In this document: positions 53,327 to 62,482 of the stretch, one piece after another | Layout: every line of letters starts with the position of its first letter | Position numbering within the stretch: the first letter of the stretch is position 1 | Program-made: the position numbers and the translations under genes | Source of the DNA: Kitasatospora albolonga | Lineage (GTDB): Bacteria; Actinomycetota; Actinomycetes; Streptomycetales; Streptomycetaceae | Length of the DNA: 64,000 bases | Reading direction: 5' to 3' | Assembly (NCBI GenBank): GCA_002082585.1 | Contig: CP020563.1 | Coordinates: forward strand, 1-64,000 | Notes under the pieces: model-generated | What the model saw: the letters and a program-made list of their open reading frames with translations, nothing else | Databases searched by the model: none | Told to the model about the DNA's origin: nothing

Positions 53327-53962
53327 GTGAACAAATCGTCCGAAGCCGTCTCCGAGGCCGCCGCCCACGAAGGAATGCCGGCCCCGACCATCCGCGTGTT
53401 CCTGGCGCTCGCTCCGCCCGATGACGCCAAGGAGGAGCTCGCGCGGGCGTTGCGCCCGGCCTACGCGGCGTATCCGCGCCTGCGGTGGAACCGCATCGAG
53501 GACTGGCACATCACCCTGGCGTTCCTCGGTGAGCTCCCGGTCACCACCGTCCCGCCGCTGGTCCCGCCGCTCGCCGCGCTCGCGGAGCGGCGGCGGCCCC
53601 TGCCGCTGGCGCTGCACGGCGGCGGGCACTTCGACGAGCGCGTTCTCTGGAGCGGGATCGAGGGGGACCTCGAAGGGCTGCACCGGCTCGCCGCCGACGT
53701 ACGGGGCGTGGTCAGGGAATACGGTGTCCCGTTCGTGGAGCGGCCGTTGCGGCCCCATCTGACGCTGGCCCGCGCCCGCCGGGGTGACCACTCCGCCGTG
53801 GCGGAGGCCGCCGCCGGGCTCGACACGTTCGCCGGTCGCGGCTGGGATGCCGGACGTCTCCACCTGGTGGGCAGCAACGCCGGTCGCGGCCCGGGGCCGA
53901 TCCGCTACCGCGACATCGAAGCCTGGGACTTCGGTGGCGGGAGCCGTGCGCAAGGGAGCTGA
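53327..53962 (+). CDS. thpR: RNA 2',3'-cyclic phosphodiesterase (ThpR/LigT)
   Basis: 211 residues. The two His-x-Thr-x motifs of the 2H phosphoesterase fold are present: DWHITLAFLGEL and RPHLTLARARR. RVFLALAPPDDAKEELARAL is the family N-terminus. GTG at 53327 is used here; an ATG at 53375 (MPAPTIRVF) is closer to family starts but its GAAGGA is adjacent to the codon, so the true start is uncertain. The enzyme opens 2',3'-cyclic phosphate ends of RNA. Confidence 0.83.
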   Translation: MNKSSEAVSEAAAHEGMPAPTIRVFLALAPPDDAKEELARALRPAYAAYPRLRWNRIEDWHITLAFLGELPVTTVPPLVPPLAALAERRRPLPLALHGGGHFDERVLWSGIEGDLEGLHRLAADVRGVVREYGVPFVERPLRPHLTLARARRGDHSAVAEAAAGLDTFAGRGWDAGRLHLVGSNAGRGPGPIRYRDIEAWDFGGGSRAQGS

Positions 53963-54236
53963 GAACGCCCCGCCCGGGTGTCCCGCCGAGGCGGACCCGC
54001 CCGGGCTGCCTCTCCTCGGAGCGCCCCGCCGGAGCGTCCGCCTCTCCTTGAGCGCTCCAGCGCGCCCTGCCTGAAAGTGAGTTGGGCCGCCGCGCGGCGA
54101 GGGGCGTGTCGGGGAGCCGGACACTCTCCCTGCCGGTATATCTATGCGAGCACTCGCAAAAGGGATCAACTTCCCTCGGTGCGAACCGTCCCGCCGACGG
54201 CCCGTTCACCGCCGGGCCGCACGCAAGGAGAGAGAC

Positions 54237-55088
54237 ATGCGCCACGGAAGCGCGCTGCGCGAGCAGATCCGGACGCCCGGGACCACCCCGCTCATCGGCA
54301 TCTACGACATGTACTCGGCATCGGTCGCCGCCCAGCACTACGACGGGTTCTTCGTCTCCGGCTTCGGCTTCGCCGCCTCCCACTACGGGCTGCCGGACAT
54401 CGGCTTCATCGCCTGGCCGGACATGGTCGCCTTCACCGAACGGCTCCGGCTCGCCTTCCCCTCCCACCATCTGCTGGTGGACATCGACGACGGATACGTG
54501 GACCCGGAGGTGGCGTGCCACGTGGTGCAGCGGCTGGAGCGGGCCGGGGCGTCCGGCGTCATCCTGGAGGACCAGAAGCGCCCGCGCCGCTGCGGCCACG
54601 CGGACGGCAAGAGCGTCCTGCCGCTGGAGGAGTACCTGGAGAAGCTCAACCTGGTCCTGGAGAGCCGGCGTGACCTCGTGGTCGTGGCCCGTACCGACGC
54701 CACCGAGGACGAGGACATCCTGCGCCGCGCCCAGGCGCTCGCGGAGACCGATGCCGATGTGGTGCTGGTCGACGGGGTGCGGGACGTCGAGTGGATTCGC
54801 CGTATCCGGAAGGTCATCGACGACAAGCCCCTGCTCTTCAACCAGATCGCGGGCGGCAGGTCACCGAGGCTCTCGCTCTCCGAACTGACCGATCTGGAAT
54901 GCCAGGTCGCCATCTACAGCACCCCCTGCCTGTTCGCCGCGCACACCGCCATCGACCACGCGCTCGGCGAGCTGAAGCGGGCCGACGGGCGGCTCCCGGA
55001 GTTCTCCCCCGGCACGTCGGTCGGCGTACGGGCCTCGACCGCCCTGCTGGAGAAGAACATCAGTCGGCACCACCCCTCGCACCGATAA
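54237..55088 (+). CDS. Isocitrate lyase/PEP mutase-family enzyme
   Basis: 283 residues: FFVSGFGFAASHYGLPDIGF, LLVDIDDGYVDPEVACHVVQ (Mg-binding Asp), GASGVILEDQKRPRRCGHAD, VVVARTDATEDEDILRRAQA. The RRCGH segment has the catalytic Cys of lyases (isocitrate, methylisocitrate, dimethylmalate type) instead of the Asn-Ser of true PEP mutases, so a C-C lyase is more likely than phosphonate synthesis. AAGGAG precedes the ATG at 54237. Monocistronic; exact substrate unknown. Confidence 0.8.
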   Translation: MRHGSALREQIRTPGTTPLIGIYDMYSASVAAQHYDGFFVSGFGFAASHYGLPDIGFIAWPDMVAFTERLRLAFPSHHLLVDIDDGYVDPEVACHVVQRLERAGASGVILEDQKRPRRCGHADGKSVLPLEEYLEKLNLVLESRRDLVVVARTDATEDEDILRRAQALAETDADVVLVDGVRDVEWIRRIRKVIDDKPLLFNQIAGGRSPRLSLSELTDLECQVAIYSTPCLFAAHTAIDHALGELKRADGRLPEFSPGTSVGVRASTALLEKNISRHHPSHR

Positions 55089-55114
55089 CCGATAGGCGTC
55101 GTTCACGGGCACGG

Positions 55115-55603
55115 TCAATGAGCGTCCACGGCCTCCCCCAGGGCGGCCGTGAGGCGGCCCAGGACCTTCTGCAGACCCAGCACCTCCGCCACCGACAGAC
55201 CGGTCGCCGCGAGCACGCCCCGGGGGACGGACAGCGCGCGTTCACGGAGCCGGGCGCCCTCGTCGGTCAGCTCGATCAGGACCGAGCGCTCGTCCTCGCG
55301 GCTGCGCTCGCGGCGTACCAGCCCCGCCGCCTCCAGGCGCTTCAGCAGCGGCGAGAGGGTCCCGGAGTCCAGGTGGAGACGCGCCCCGATGGCCTTGACG
55401 GGCTGGGGCCCGTCCTCCCACAGCACCAGCATGACCAGGTACTGGGGGTAGGTGAGGCCGAGGTCCTTCAGCGCCTGGCGGTAGAAGCCGCCGAACGCGC
55501 GCGACGCGGCGTGCAGCGAGAAGCAGACCTGGTGGTCGAGGCGCAGCAGCTCCTCGTCGGGGACGGCGGCGAGGTCGGACGGGGTGCCCGGGGTGGCGGT
55601 CAT
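55115..55603 (-). CDS. ohrR: Organic peroxide sensor, MarR family (OhrR)
   Basis: 162 residues. The peroxide-sensing Cys is residue 27 in LDHQVCFSLHAASRAFGGFY, the OhrR hallmark. Winged helix: LTYPQYLVMLVLWEDGPQPV, LDSGTLSPLLKRLEAAGLVR, REDERSVLIELTDEG. Reduced OhrR represses ohr; oxidation by organic peroxides releases it. Divergent from ohr across a perfect palindromic operator. Confidence 0.92.
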   Translation of the reverse strand: MTATPGTPSDLAAVPDEELLRLDHQVCFSLHAASRAFGGFYRQALKDLGLTYPQYLVMLVLWEDGPQPVKAIGARLHLDSGTLSPLLKRLEAAGLVRRERSREDERSVLIELTDEGARLRERALSVPRGVLAATGLSVAEVLGLQKVLGRLTAALGEAVDAH

Positions 55604-55624
55604 GGAGCCAGCGTACCGTCGGCC

Positions 55625-55656
55625 ACATCATTAAGTTGTGCACAACTTAATGATGT
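55625..55656. promoter_or_regulatory. OhrR operator, perfect 32-bp palindrome
   Basis: Half-site acatcattaagttgtg followed directly by its reverse complement (55641-55656). The AT-rich box sits between the divergent ohrR and ohr starts, just as OhrR operators do. Confidence 0.85.
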
Positions 55657-55717
55657 GCAATCTTTATGGCGTGGCCGCGACCACCCCGGTCGCGGCCCCG
55701 ACGAGAAGGGGCACCCC

Positions 55718-56128
<411 letters not shown>

Positions 56129-56156
56129 TCCGCTCCTCGGGCGGTCGGGCGGGTCT

Positions 56157-57722
56157 TCAGGCCGTCAGGCGGGCCAGCACCGCCGCGACCGCCCGGCGCA
56201 CGGCCTCGCGCGCGTCGTCCGTCGGGTCGAGCGTCTCGAAGCCGTGGCGGCCCTCCGGTACGTCGACCACCTCGACGTCCGCCCCGCAGCGGGCGGCCTC
56301 GGTCAGGAACTCCTCCACGGTGACGGCGATCCCGGCGATCTCGCGCCCCGCCCGGACCAGCACCACCGGGAGCTTCCCCACGCGGGCGACCGCCTCCACC
56401 GGGCGGAACCGGGCGCCGGACAGCCCCCAGCCCGGCAGCGGCGCCAGGATCGGGTAGTTGGCGGCCAGGCAGCGCAGCCACGCCGGGGGCGCGGCCAGCC
56501 AGTCGGCGGTGAGGGGGCCGCCGCCCGAGAAGAACCACAGGGCGACCCGGTCGCCGTCCACCCGGGGATCGGCCCGTACGCGTTCCACGGCGGCGGCCAC
56601 GTCCTCGGCGGCCCGCCCGTAGTCGCTCACGGCGTGCAGGCGGTGGTCGAGCGTCACGGCCGCCGCCCCGAGCCCGGCGACGTAACGGGCGTACCCCGTC
56701 AGGGTCGGCCAGTCCCGGGGCGTCGGCCGTACTCCGGCGGGTACGGGGCCGCCGTGGACGAACACCACGGCCGGGTGCGGTCCCGGCCCGTCGGGCAGGT
56801 ACAGGTCGGTGTTCCCGGTCCGTTCGCGGGGCCGTTCGGGTACGTCGAGGAGGAACGGCCGCAGATGCGGGGGCGTCCGGGCGGCGTCGGCGGAGCTCAG
56901 CCGGTGGCCCCCGCCGCCCGCCGCCGCCAGCAGGACCCCGGCCAGCTCGGCGGGGCAGGACAGCATCGGCCAGTGGCCCGTGGGCAGTTCGAAGAAGGTC
57001 ACCCCGCGTCCGGCCAGGGCCACGAGGGCGGGGTCGCCCGCGTCCACCCCGAGCTGGACCAGCTCGATGCCCGGCCCGTTGCCGGTGCACAGCACCCCGG
57101 TCGCGGGCACCTGCGCCGCGGCCCCGGTGAGCCGCAGCGGCTGGAGCAGGGTGCCCAGCGGCTGCGGGGCCGCGCGGGCGGTGAGCCCGTCGAGCGCCTC
57201 ATCGGAGAGTCCGGCGGTGCTCCCCCAGAGCGGCCACGCGTCCCGGTCCGGGGGCGGCAGCTCACCGGCCCGTTCTTCCCCGGCGCTGGCGGACAGCCGG
57301 TCGCACTCTCCCTCGCCCCCGCCTCCGTCCCCGCCTCCCGACAGCCGCTCGCGCAGGCGCTCGTCGGGTACGGCGGCCAGGGCAGGCACCCCGTCCTGCG
57401 GCATCCCCGCGTCCAGGTGGATGATCCGGGCGATCGCTCCCGCCCGCCGGTCGGCCGCGCCCAGCACCGGGTGGATGCCGTAGTCGTGGCCGACGAGCAC
57501 GATCTCCCGGCCGGGCCCCGCCCCCACCCGGTCGATCACCGCGAGCACGTCCGCGATGTGCGTCTCCAGGTCGACGGCGGCCACGTCTCCGGCGGGGCGT
57601 CCGCCGAGTCCGGTGAGCGCCGCCGTGTGTACCTCGGCGCCCTTCCCGGCCAGCCGGGCGGCGGTGTCCCGCCACACGTGCGGCCCGGTGAACGCCCCCG
57701 CCACCAGGATGAATACGGTCAT
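56157..57722 (-). CDS. Tandem alpha/beta-hydrolase fusion
   Basis: 521 residues holding two hydrolase folds. The first (1 to about 280, starting TVFILVAGAFTGPHVWRDTA) resembles small salicylate-esterase-like hydrolases but has Asp80 at the nucleophile position (VGHDYG) where Ser is usual. The second (about 300-521) has the oxyanion HGGP and WFFSGGGPLTADW in the nucleophile elbow, then EGRHGFETLDP with the catalytic His. A Gly/Glu-rich insert splits the first domain. Asp nucleophiles occur in dehalogenase/epoxide-hydrolase branches. Each half alone equals a normal gene, so this is a real fusion or two adjacent paralogues that merged. Substrate unknown. Confidence 0.78.
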   Translation of the reverse strand: MTVFILVAGAFTGPHVWRDTAARLAGKGAEVHTAALTGLGGRPAGDVAAVDLETHIADVLAVIDRVGAGPGREIVLVGHDYGIHPVLGAADRRAGAIARIIHLDAGMPQDGVPALAAVPDERLRERLSGGGDGGGGEGECDRLSASAGEERAGELPPPDRDAWPLWGSTAGLSDEALDGLTARAAPQPLGTLLQPLRLTGAAAQVPATGVLCTGNGPGIELVQLGVDAGDPALVALAGRGVTFFELPTGHWPMLSCPAELAGVLLAAAGGGGHRLSSADAARTPPHLRPFLLDVPERPRERTGNTDLYLPDGPGPHPAVVFVHGGPVPAGVRPTPRDWPTLTGYARYVAGLGAAAVTLDHRLHAVSDYGRAAEDVAAAVERVRADPRVDGDRVALWFFSGGGPLTADWLAAPPAWLRCLAANYPILAPLPGWGLSGARFRPVEAVARVGKLPVVLVRAGREIAGIAVTVEEFLTEAARCGADVEVVDVPEGRHGFETLDPTDDAREAVRRAVAAVLARLTA

Positions 57723-57816
57723 GGTTCCTCCTCGTCACCGCTGCCTTCCGCGCACCGGCCCGATCTCCCGGCAGCGCTCGCCGGTACCGTAGGAACTCCT
57801 CTTGGGGGAGGTTCAC

Positions 57817-58770
57817 GTGTTTTCGTCGTACGACGGTCTGTGCACCATCGGCGAACTGGCCGAGCGGGCGGGTGTCAGTGTGAAGACCGTCCGTTTCTAC
57901 TCGGACGGGGGGCTGCTGCCGGAGGCGTCCCGCAGTGCGGGCGGGCACCGCAGGTATGCCCCGGAGGCTGTGGAGCGGCTGAGCCTGATCCGTTCGCTGC
58001 GCGGTCTGGGCCTGCCGGTCGCCGAGGTGCGCCGCGTCCTCGACAAGCAGGACGAGGGGGATGCGGGGGACGCGCTGGAGGACGCCGTCGCCGGGCGGCT
58101 GCGCGTGCTCGGGTCCGAACTCAGGGCCCTGCGCTGGCGGGAGGCCGCGCTCCAGCTGGTGCGGGACTGCCCGCCGGCCGAACGCCCGGACCGGCTGCGC
58201 CTGGTCGGGGCGGTCGGCGCTCCGCCGAGCACCGCCGCACTGGTCCGGTTCTGGCGCGCCTGGCTCCCGGCCCGGATGCCCGCCCGGTCCGTACGCGCGT
58301 TCCTGGAAGCGGCCGTACCGGAGCCGCCCGAGGCCCCGGGGCCGGGGCAGGTGCTCGCCTTCGCGCGGCTGCACGCCTTCGTGAGCGGCCCGTGCGCCGG
58401 GAGCGGTCCCTGTCGGCCGAGGGCCCACCGAGGTGCGGGGGCGCGGGAGTCGGCGGTGCTGTACGCGGGTCTGGCCACGGCGTACGACCTGGCGGCCGGG
58501 GAGCTGCGCCGGGGCCGGGAGCCCCGTCCCGGCGAGGCCCTGGACGGGTTCGTGGACGCGTACGCGCGTACGTACGGCACCCGCGACACGCCCGGGTTCC
58601 GCCGTGGGCTGGCCGGTCAGCTGGCCGCCGACCCGCGGATCGACCGGTACTGGGAGCTGACGGCCGAGGTGCTCGGCGCGCCCGGCCGCCCTCCGGAGCC
58701 GACGCCCGGATCGGCGCACGACTGGCTCCTGGCGGCGCTGGACGCGCAGTTGGGGACGGCATCCGGCTGA
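57817..58770 (+). CDS. MerR-family regulator
   Basis: 317 residues. N-terminal MerR HTH: LCTIGELAERAGVSVKTVRF, YSDGGLLPEASRSAGGHRRY, VERLSLIRSLRGLGLPVAEV. The C-terminal 200 residues are helical (DRYWELTAEVLGAPG near the end), longer than the typical metal-sensing domain and without paired Cys, so a small-organic-ligand sensor is likely. GTG at 57817 has GGGGGAGG upstream. Divergent from the hydrolase fusion with 94 bp between, a probable target. Confidence 0.85.
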   Translation: MFSSYDGLCTIGELAERAGVSVKTVRFYSDGGLLPEASRSAGGHRRYAPEAVERLSLIRSLRGLGLPVAEVRRVLDKQDEGDAGDALEDAVAGRLRVLGSELRALRWREAALQLVRDCPPAERPDRLRLVGAVGAPPSTAALVRFWRAWLPARMPARSVRAFLEAAVPEPPEAPGPGQVLAFARLHAFVSGPCAGSGPCRPRAHRGAGARESAVLYAGLATAYDLAAGELRRGREPRPGEALDGFVDAYARTYGTRDTPGFRRGLAGQLAADPRIDRYWELTAEVLGAPGRPPEPTPGSAHDWLLAALDAQLGTASG

Positions 58771-58780
58771 GGATCGAGGC

Positions 58781-58814
58781 GCGGGGCCCGGGACGTGTGC
58801 GTCCCGGGCCCCGC
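58781..58814. terminator. Bidirectional terminator
   Basis: Perfect 14-bp stem gcggggcccgggac / gtcccgggccccgc with a 6-nt loop, between the convergent MerR and DUF4430 genes. Confidence 0.88.
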
Positions 58815-58828
58815 GGCCGACGGTCCGG

Positions 58829-59317
58829 CTAGAAGGCGGTCCAGGTGAAGGCGACCTTGTCCCCGGCCTTCAGCTTGAACTGGCAGCCGCCGACCGGGAT
58901 CGACGTGCCGTTGACGGCGATGTTCCAGTAGGCGACGCCACCGCCGCTGACGTTCTTTATGGTGTCGACCGAGAAGTCGTCGAACGAGGCGTACCAGGTG
59001 CCGTCCCAGGTGAAGTGTCTCTTCTTGGCAGCGTCGTCCAGGGCCGCGGTGGGCGTGGGAACGGCGCTCGGGTTCGCCCCTCCGTTGGTGCCGTCGCAGC
59101 GGTGCGTGCCACCGGTGGCGGTGGTCACGTCATGCCCCTTGGTCCTGATCTTTCCCTTGAAGAGGCGCCCGTCCGGCCCCTTCACGGTCAGCGTGACCTT
59201 CACCGGGGCGTTCGTGTGGGCCTTGGCCTGCGGCTGGGCCACGGCGGGGGCGGAGGCGAGAGCGAGGCCGAGGGCGGCCGTGACGACGAGGGTGCGGCGG
59301 GCGGATGTCAGGTGCAC
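58829..59317 (-). CDS. Secreted DUF4430 (transcobalamin-like) protein under a cobalamin riboswitch
   Basis: 162 residues. Sec signal peptide (HLTSARRTLVVTAALGLALA, cleaved after SAPAVA). The mature part KVTLTVKGPDGRLFKGKIRT, FSVDTIKNVSGGGVAYWNIA, VNGTSIPVGGCQFKLKAGDK carries the beta-rich fold of DUF4430, which in animals forms the C-terminal domain of transcobalamin/intrinsic factor. GTG at 59317 has GGAAAGG upstream. The B12 riboswitch in front argues for a role in cobalamin or corrinoid capture at the cell surface. Confidence 0.83.
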   Translation of the reverse strand: MHLTSARRTLVVTAALGLALASAPAVAQPQAKAHTNAPVKVTLTVKGPDGRLFKGKIRTKGHDVTTATGGTHRCDGTNGGANPSAVPTPTAALDDAAKKRHFTWDGTWYASFDDFSVDTIKNVSGGGVAYWNIAVNGTSIPVGGCQFKLKAGDKVAFTWTAF

Positions 59318-59454
59318 GAGCGTGCCTTTCCGGTGCGGGACGGCCTGCCGTGCCGCCGCACCGGAGCCGTCGGCCCGCGGCGCGTCCGGCCGCGTGACTC
59401 GCGGCGTACGCGCAGCGGTTCGCGGCTGCGGGCTTCGCACTGCAGACCATGACA

Positions 59455-59580
59455 GGGGAAGCGGTACACGTCACGCGCCGGGCTGTCCGACTCGCGGCCC
59501 GGGGGCCGCACACGGTTGCAGGTCAGCGCCGGATTCCCACCGGCTTCCCCCAGTCGCGCACGCATTCAGTTGTCGCTCCG
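59455..59580 (-). promoter_or_regulatory. Cobalamin (adenosylcobalamin) riboswitch
   Basis: On the minus strand the conserved core is clear: gggggaagccggtgggaatc, cggcgctgacctgcaaccgtg and later gagtcggacagcccggcgcg. These match the B12-box/P3-P6 consensus (GGGAA-n-GGTG-n-A-TCC, C-G-CC, C-ACTGT/AACCGT, AGTC-G-A-CC-GCC). It ends about 140 nt before the GTG of the DUF4430 gene. The remaining part of the 379-bp gap 59318-59696 has no other gene. Confidence 0.85.
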
Positions 59581-59696
59581 GATCACCGGAGCCCTCGCAT
59601 CGTAGGGCCGGGCGGCGGTGCGCTGCCGGGAAACGGCCCAACACGTGGGTGCCCACGAGCCGGTCGTACGGGAAGGGCGCCCCGGTACGCGGTGGT

Positions 59697-60359
59697 TCAG
59701 CGGCCGGCGGCCGGGCCGAAGCGCTCGGGGGCGAGCGCCGCCAGGAGGGAGGTGACCACGAGGTCCGTCGAGGCAGCCATGTCCACGGAGTCCGGGGAGA
59801 GCAGCCACTGGACCTGGAGGCCGTCCATGACCGCGATGATGGCGTTGGCCGCGTCCCGGGTGGTGCCCGCCCGGTCGGCGGGGAGGTCGCACGCCTCGTG
59901 CAGGGCGTCGGCGACGAAGGTCCGCAGGCCGTCGTAGCGGTCGCGGAAGTACTCCTGGGCGGGGTGGTCGTCGGTGACGGACTCCGCCGAGAGCACCGCG
60001 TAGAGCCGGACGATGCCTTCGCGTTCGGCGTTGCGCAGGGCGGTGTTCACCAAGTGGCGGAGGAATTCCAGCCCTTGGGGGCGGTCGGGGCCGAGCTGTT
60101 CGATGTCGGCCCGGTCGCGGAGTTCGAGGACGCTGGTCAGGAGCAGTGCTTTGGAGCGGAAGTAGTGCAGGACGCCCGCCTGGGTGAGGCCGACGCGGTC
60201 CGCGATCTCCGCCAGCGAGGCGTTGTTGTAGCCGCGGGCGGCGAAGGTGTCCATGGCGATGGCCAGGATGTCCTGCTGCCGCTGCTGGGCTTCGGGGCTG
60301 CGCGGCGTACGGGGCCGCGCGGGGCGGCGTGCCGGTCCGCCCACTGACTGGTTGCTCAC
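59697..60359 (-). CDS. TetR-family regulator
   Basis: 220 residues. HTH: QQRQQDILAIAMDTFAARGY, NNASLAEIADRVGLTQAGVL, HYFRSKALLLTSVLELRDRA. The C-terminal ligand domain (DDHPAQEYFRDRYDGLRTFV, NAIIAVMDGLQVQWLLSPDS) is of the TetR_C_6/BetI-like sort. GTG start. Divergent from the GH30 gene with an inverted repeat between, so it is probably the local repressor of that gene. Confidence 0.85.
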   Translation of the reverse strand: MSNQSVGGPARRPARPRTPRSPEAQQRQQDILAIAMDTFAARGYNNASLAEIADRVGLTQAGVLHYFRSKALLLTSVLELRDRADIEQLGPDRPQGLEFLRHLVNTALRNAEREGIVRLYAVLSAESVTDDHPAQEYFRDRYDGLRTFVADALHEACDLPADRAGTTRDAANAIIAVMDGLQVQWLLSPDSVDMAASTDLVVTSLLAALAPERFGPAAGR

Positions 60360-60412
60360 CGGATCAGCTTAAGCCCGCCCCGGACGGCTCTTCGGGAGCC
60401 GTCCGCCTACTA

Positions 60413-60431
60413 CTTACTAACCACTTAGTGG
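60413..60431. promoter_or_regulatory. Candidate TetR operator before the GH30 gene
   Basis: Sequence cttactaaccacttagtgg contains actaa-CCAC-ttagt and an overlapping CCACTTAGTGG palindrome, in an AT-richer patch between the divergent TetR and GH30 genes. Confidence 0.6.
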
Positions 60432-60512
60432 GTGTGGTTTCATGCCGTTGCCCCTCCGCTTCACGTCGTTGCCCCCTCATGCGTACGCGTACCGACCGAA
60501 GGAGAGCCGCAC

Positions 60513-62411
60513 ATGTCCCACCCCCGTCCCCCACATCCGAGAGCGCGCGCGGTGTGCGCCGCGCTCGCGCTGGCCGTCGCCGGGCTCGGCGTCAACGCCA
60601 CCGTCACCACCGCCCGGGCAGCCGACCCGGTCGCGCAGGTCTGGGTCACCACCGCCGACGGCGGCAAGAAGCTCGCCGCCGAAGGGAACGTTCCGTTCGA
60701 CGGCACCCCGCAGGGCGTCGACATCCGTATCGACGCGGGCAGCAAGGGCCAGAGGTTCACCGGTGCGGGCGCCTCCGTGACCGGCGCCTCCGCCCATCTC
60801 ATCCAGGGCCTCCCCCAGGCGCAGCGCACCACGCTGCTGCGGTCGCTCTTCTCCGCGGAGGGGGACGGAATCGGGCTCAACTACCTGCGCCAGCCGCTGG
60901 GCAGCACCGACTTCGACGCCAACTCCAACGCGTACACCTATGAGGACACCCGGGGTTCCTTCTCCATCGACCGGGACCGGGCGCAGATCATCCCGGTCCT
61001 GAAGCAGGCCACCGCGATCAACCCGGCCATCCGGTTCATGGGCTCCCCCTGGTCTCCCCCGGCCTGGATGAAGACGAACAACTCCCTCAACGGCGGCAGC
61101 CTGCGGACCGAGCACCACCAGGCGTACGCCGACTATCTGGTGAAGGCGATCAGGGCGTACGGGCAGGAGGGCATCGCGCTCACGGACCTCACCGCCCAGA
61201 ACGAGCCGGAGTTCGCGACGAGTTACCCGTCCATGAGCATGACCTCGGCCCAGCAGGCGGACTTCCTCCGGGTGCTGGACCGCACGCTCACCGCCGCGAA
61301 CCTGCCGACCAACATCCTGGCGTACGACCACAACTGGGACCATCCGGACTACCCGCTGGACGTCTTCGCCAGGACGGGAGGCATCCAGCGGATCATCGGT
61401 GCCGCCTTCCACTGCTACGGCGGGGCCCCGGCGACGCAGCAGCAGATCGTGAACGCCGGGAAGCGGGTCTTCTTCACCGAGTGCTCCGGCACCGACAGCG
61501 TGAACCCCGCCGCGACCTTCGGCGACACCCTGAGGTGGCACGCCGAGAACCTCGTCGTACAGAACATGCGCAACGGCGGCGAGACGGTCATCAACTGGAA
61601 TCTGGCCCTGGACCGGAACGGCGGACCCCACCAGGGCCACTGCGCCGACCGGTGCAACGGGATTGTGGAGATCGCCGACGGCCAGGTCACCCGGAACGCC
61701 GAGTTCTACGTCCTGGGCCATGTCACCAAGTTCATCAGGCCCGGCGCGACCCGTATCGGCTCCACCAGCCAGGGAGCGGGGGGTGTGCAGAACGTCGCCT
61801 TCCAGAACACCGACGGGACGCGTGCCGCCGTCGTCGTCAACACCGCCTCCGGTGACCGCCGGTTCTCGTTGACCGACCACGGGAAGTCCCTGGCGTACAC
61901 GCTGCCCGCCGGTGCCGTCGCCACCTTCACCTGGGCCGGGGACGGCGGTACGACGGAGCCCCCGCCCGGCTCCATCGACCCGGCCGCCTGGTACCGGGTG
62001 CAGAACGCGGGCAGCGGCGCCTGCCTCGACGCCGCCGACTGGGGTACGGGGGACGGCACCGCGCTCCAGCAGTGGGCCTGCGGGACCGGGGCCAACCAGA
62101 GCTGGCAGTTCCGGCCGACGGGCGGTGGCCACTACCAGGTGGTGAACCGGCACAACGCGAAGGTCTGGGACGTGGACGGCGGCGCCGGGGCCACCGCCGA
62201 CGGCACCCGGGTCCACCTGTGGTCCTCCGTCGGCTCCGCCAACCAGCAGTGGCGCCCCGAGCCCCTGGGCACCACCGGCCGGTACCGCTTCGTCGCCCGC
62301 CACAGCGGCAAGTGCCTCACCGTCAACAGCTCCTCCACGGCCGACGGCGCGAGGCTCTCGCAGCAGCCGTGCGGCGGCTCCCCGGCCCAGGCGTTCGCCC
62401 TGACCGGCTGA
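60513..62411 (+). CDS. Secreted GH30 glycoside hydrolase with C-terminal ricin-type CBM13
   Basis: 632 residues. Signal peptide ending about AARA/ADPV. GH30 catalytic barrel (residues 60-370): GQRFTGAGASVTGASAHLIQ, IRFMGSPWSPPAWMKTNNSL, acid/base Glu in LTAQNEPEF, nucleophile Glu in RVFFTECSGT. A beta-sandwich follows, then a ricin-B-like CBM13 (ACLDAADWGTGDGTALQQWA, KCLTVNSSSTADGARLSQQP). GH30 members include glucosylceramidase-like beta-1,6-glucanases and xylanases; here it resembles the glucanase/glucosidase branch. GAAGGAG precedes the ATG at 60513. Confidence 0.92.
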   Translation: MSHPRPPHPRARAVCAALALAVAGLGVNATVTTARAADPVAQVWVTTADGGKKLAAEGNVPFDGTPQGVDIRIDAGSKGQRFTGAGASVTGASAHLIQGLPQAQRTTLLRSLFSAEGDGIGLNYLRQPLGSTDFDANSNAYTYEDTRGSFSIDRDRAQIIPVLKQATAINPAIRFMGSPWSPPAWMKTNNSLNGGSLRTEHHQAYADYLVKAIRAYGQEGIALTDLTAQNEPEFATSYPSMSMTSAQQADFLRVLDRTLTAANLPTNILAYDHNWDHPDYPLDVFARTGGIQRIIGAAFHCYGGAPATQQQIVNAGKRVFFTECSGTDSVNPAATFGDTLRWHAENLVVQNMRNGGETVINWNLALDRNGGPHQGHCADRCNGIVEIADGQVTRNAEFYVLGHVTKFIRPGATRIGSTSQGAGGVQNVAFQNTDGTRAAVVVNTASGDRRFSLTDHGKSLAYTLPAGAVATFTWAGDGGTTEPPPGSIDPAAWYRVQNAGSGACLDAADWGTGDGTALQQWACGTGANQSWQFRPTGGGHYQVVNRHNAKVWDVDGGAGATADGTRVHLWSSVGSANQQWRPEPLGTTGRYRFVARHSGKCLTVNSSSTADGARLSQQPCGGSPAQAFALTG

Positions 62412-62482
62412 CGCGGCGGAACCGGAGGCGCCCGGCCCCTCCGTCATGCGGGGCCCGGAGAAGGCGCGGCTCCGGTCCCCGC

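Noticed and set aside
54237..55088. Phosphonate biosynthesis start (PEP mutase)
   Set aside because: The active-site loop has RRCGH, typical of lyases, and no phosphonopyruvate decarboxylase is adjacent.
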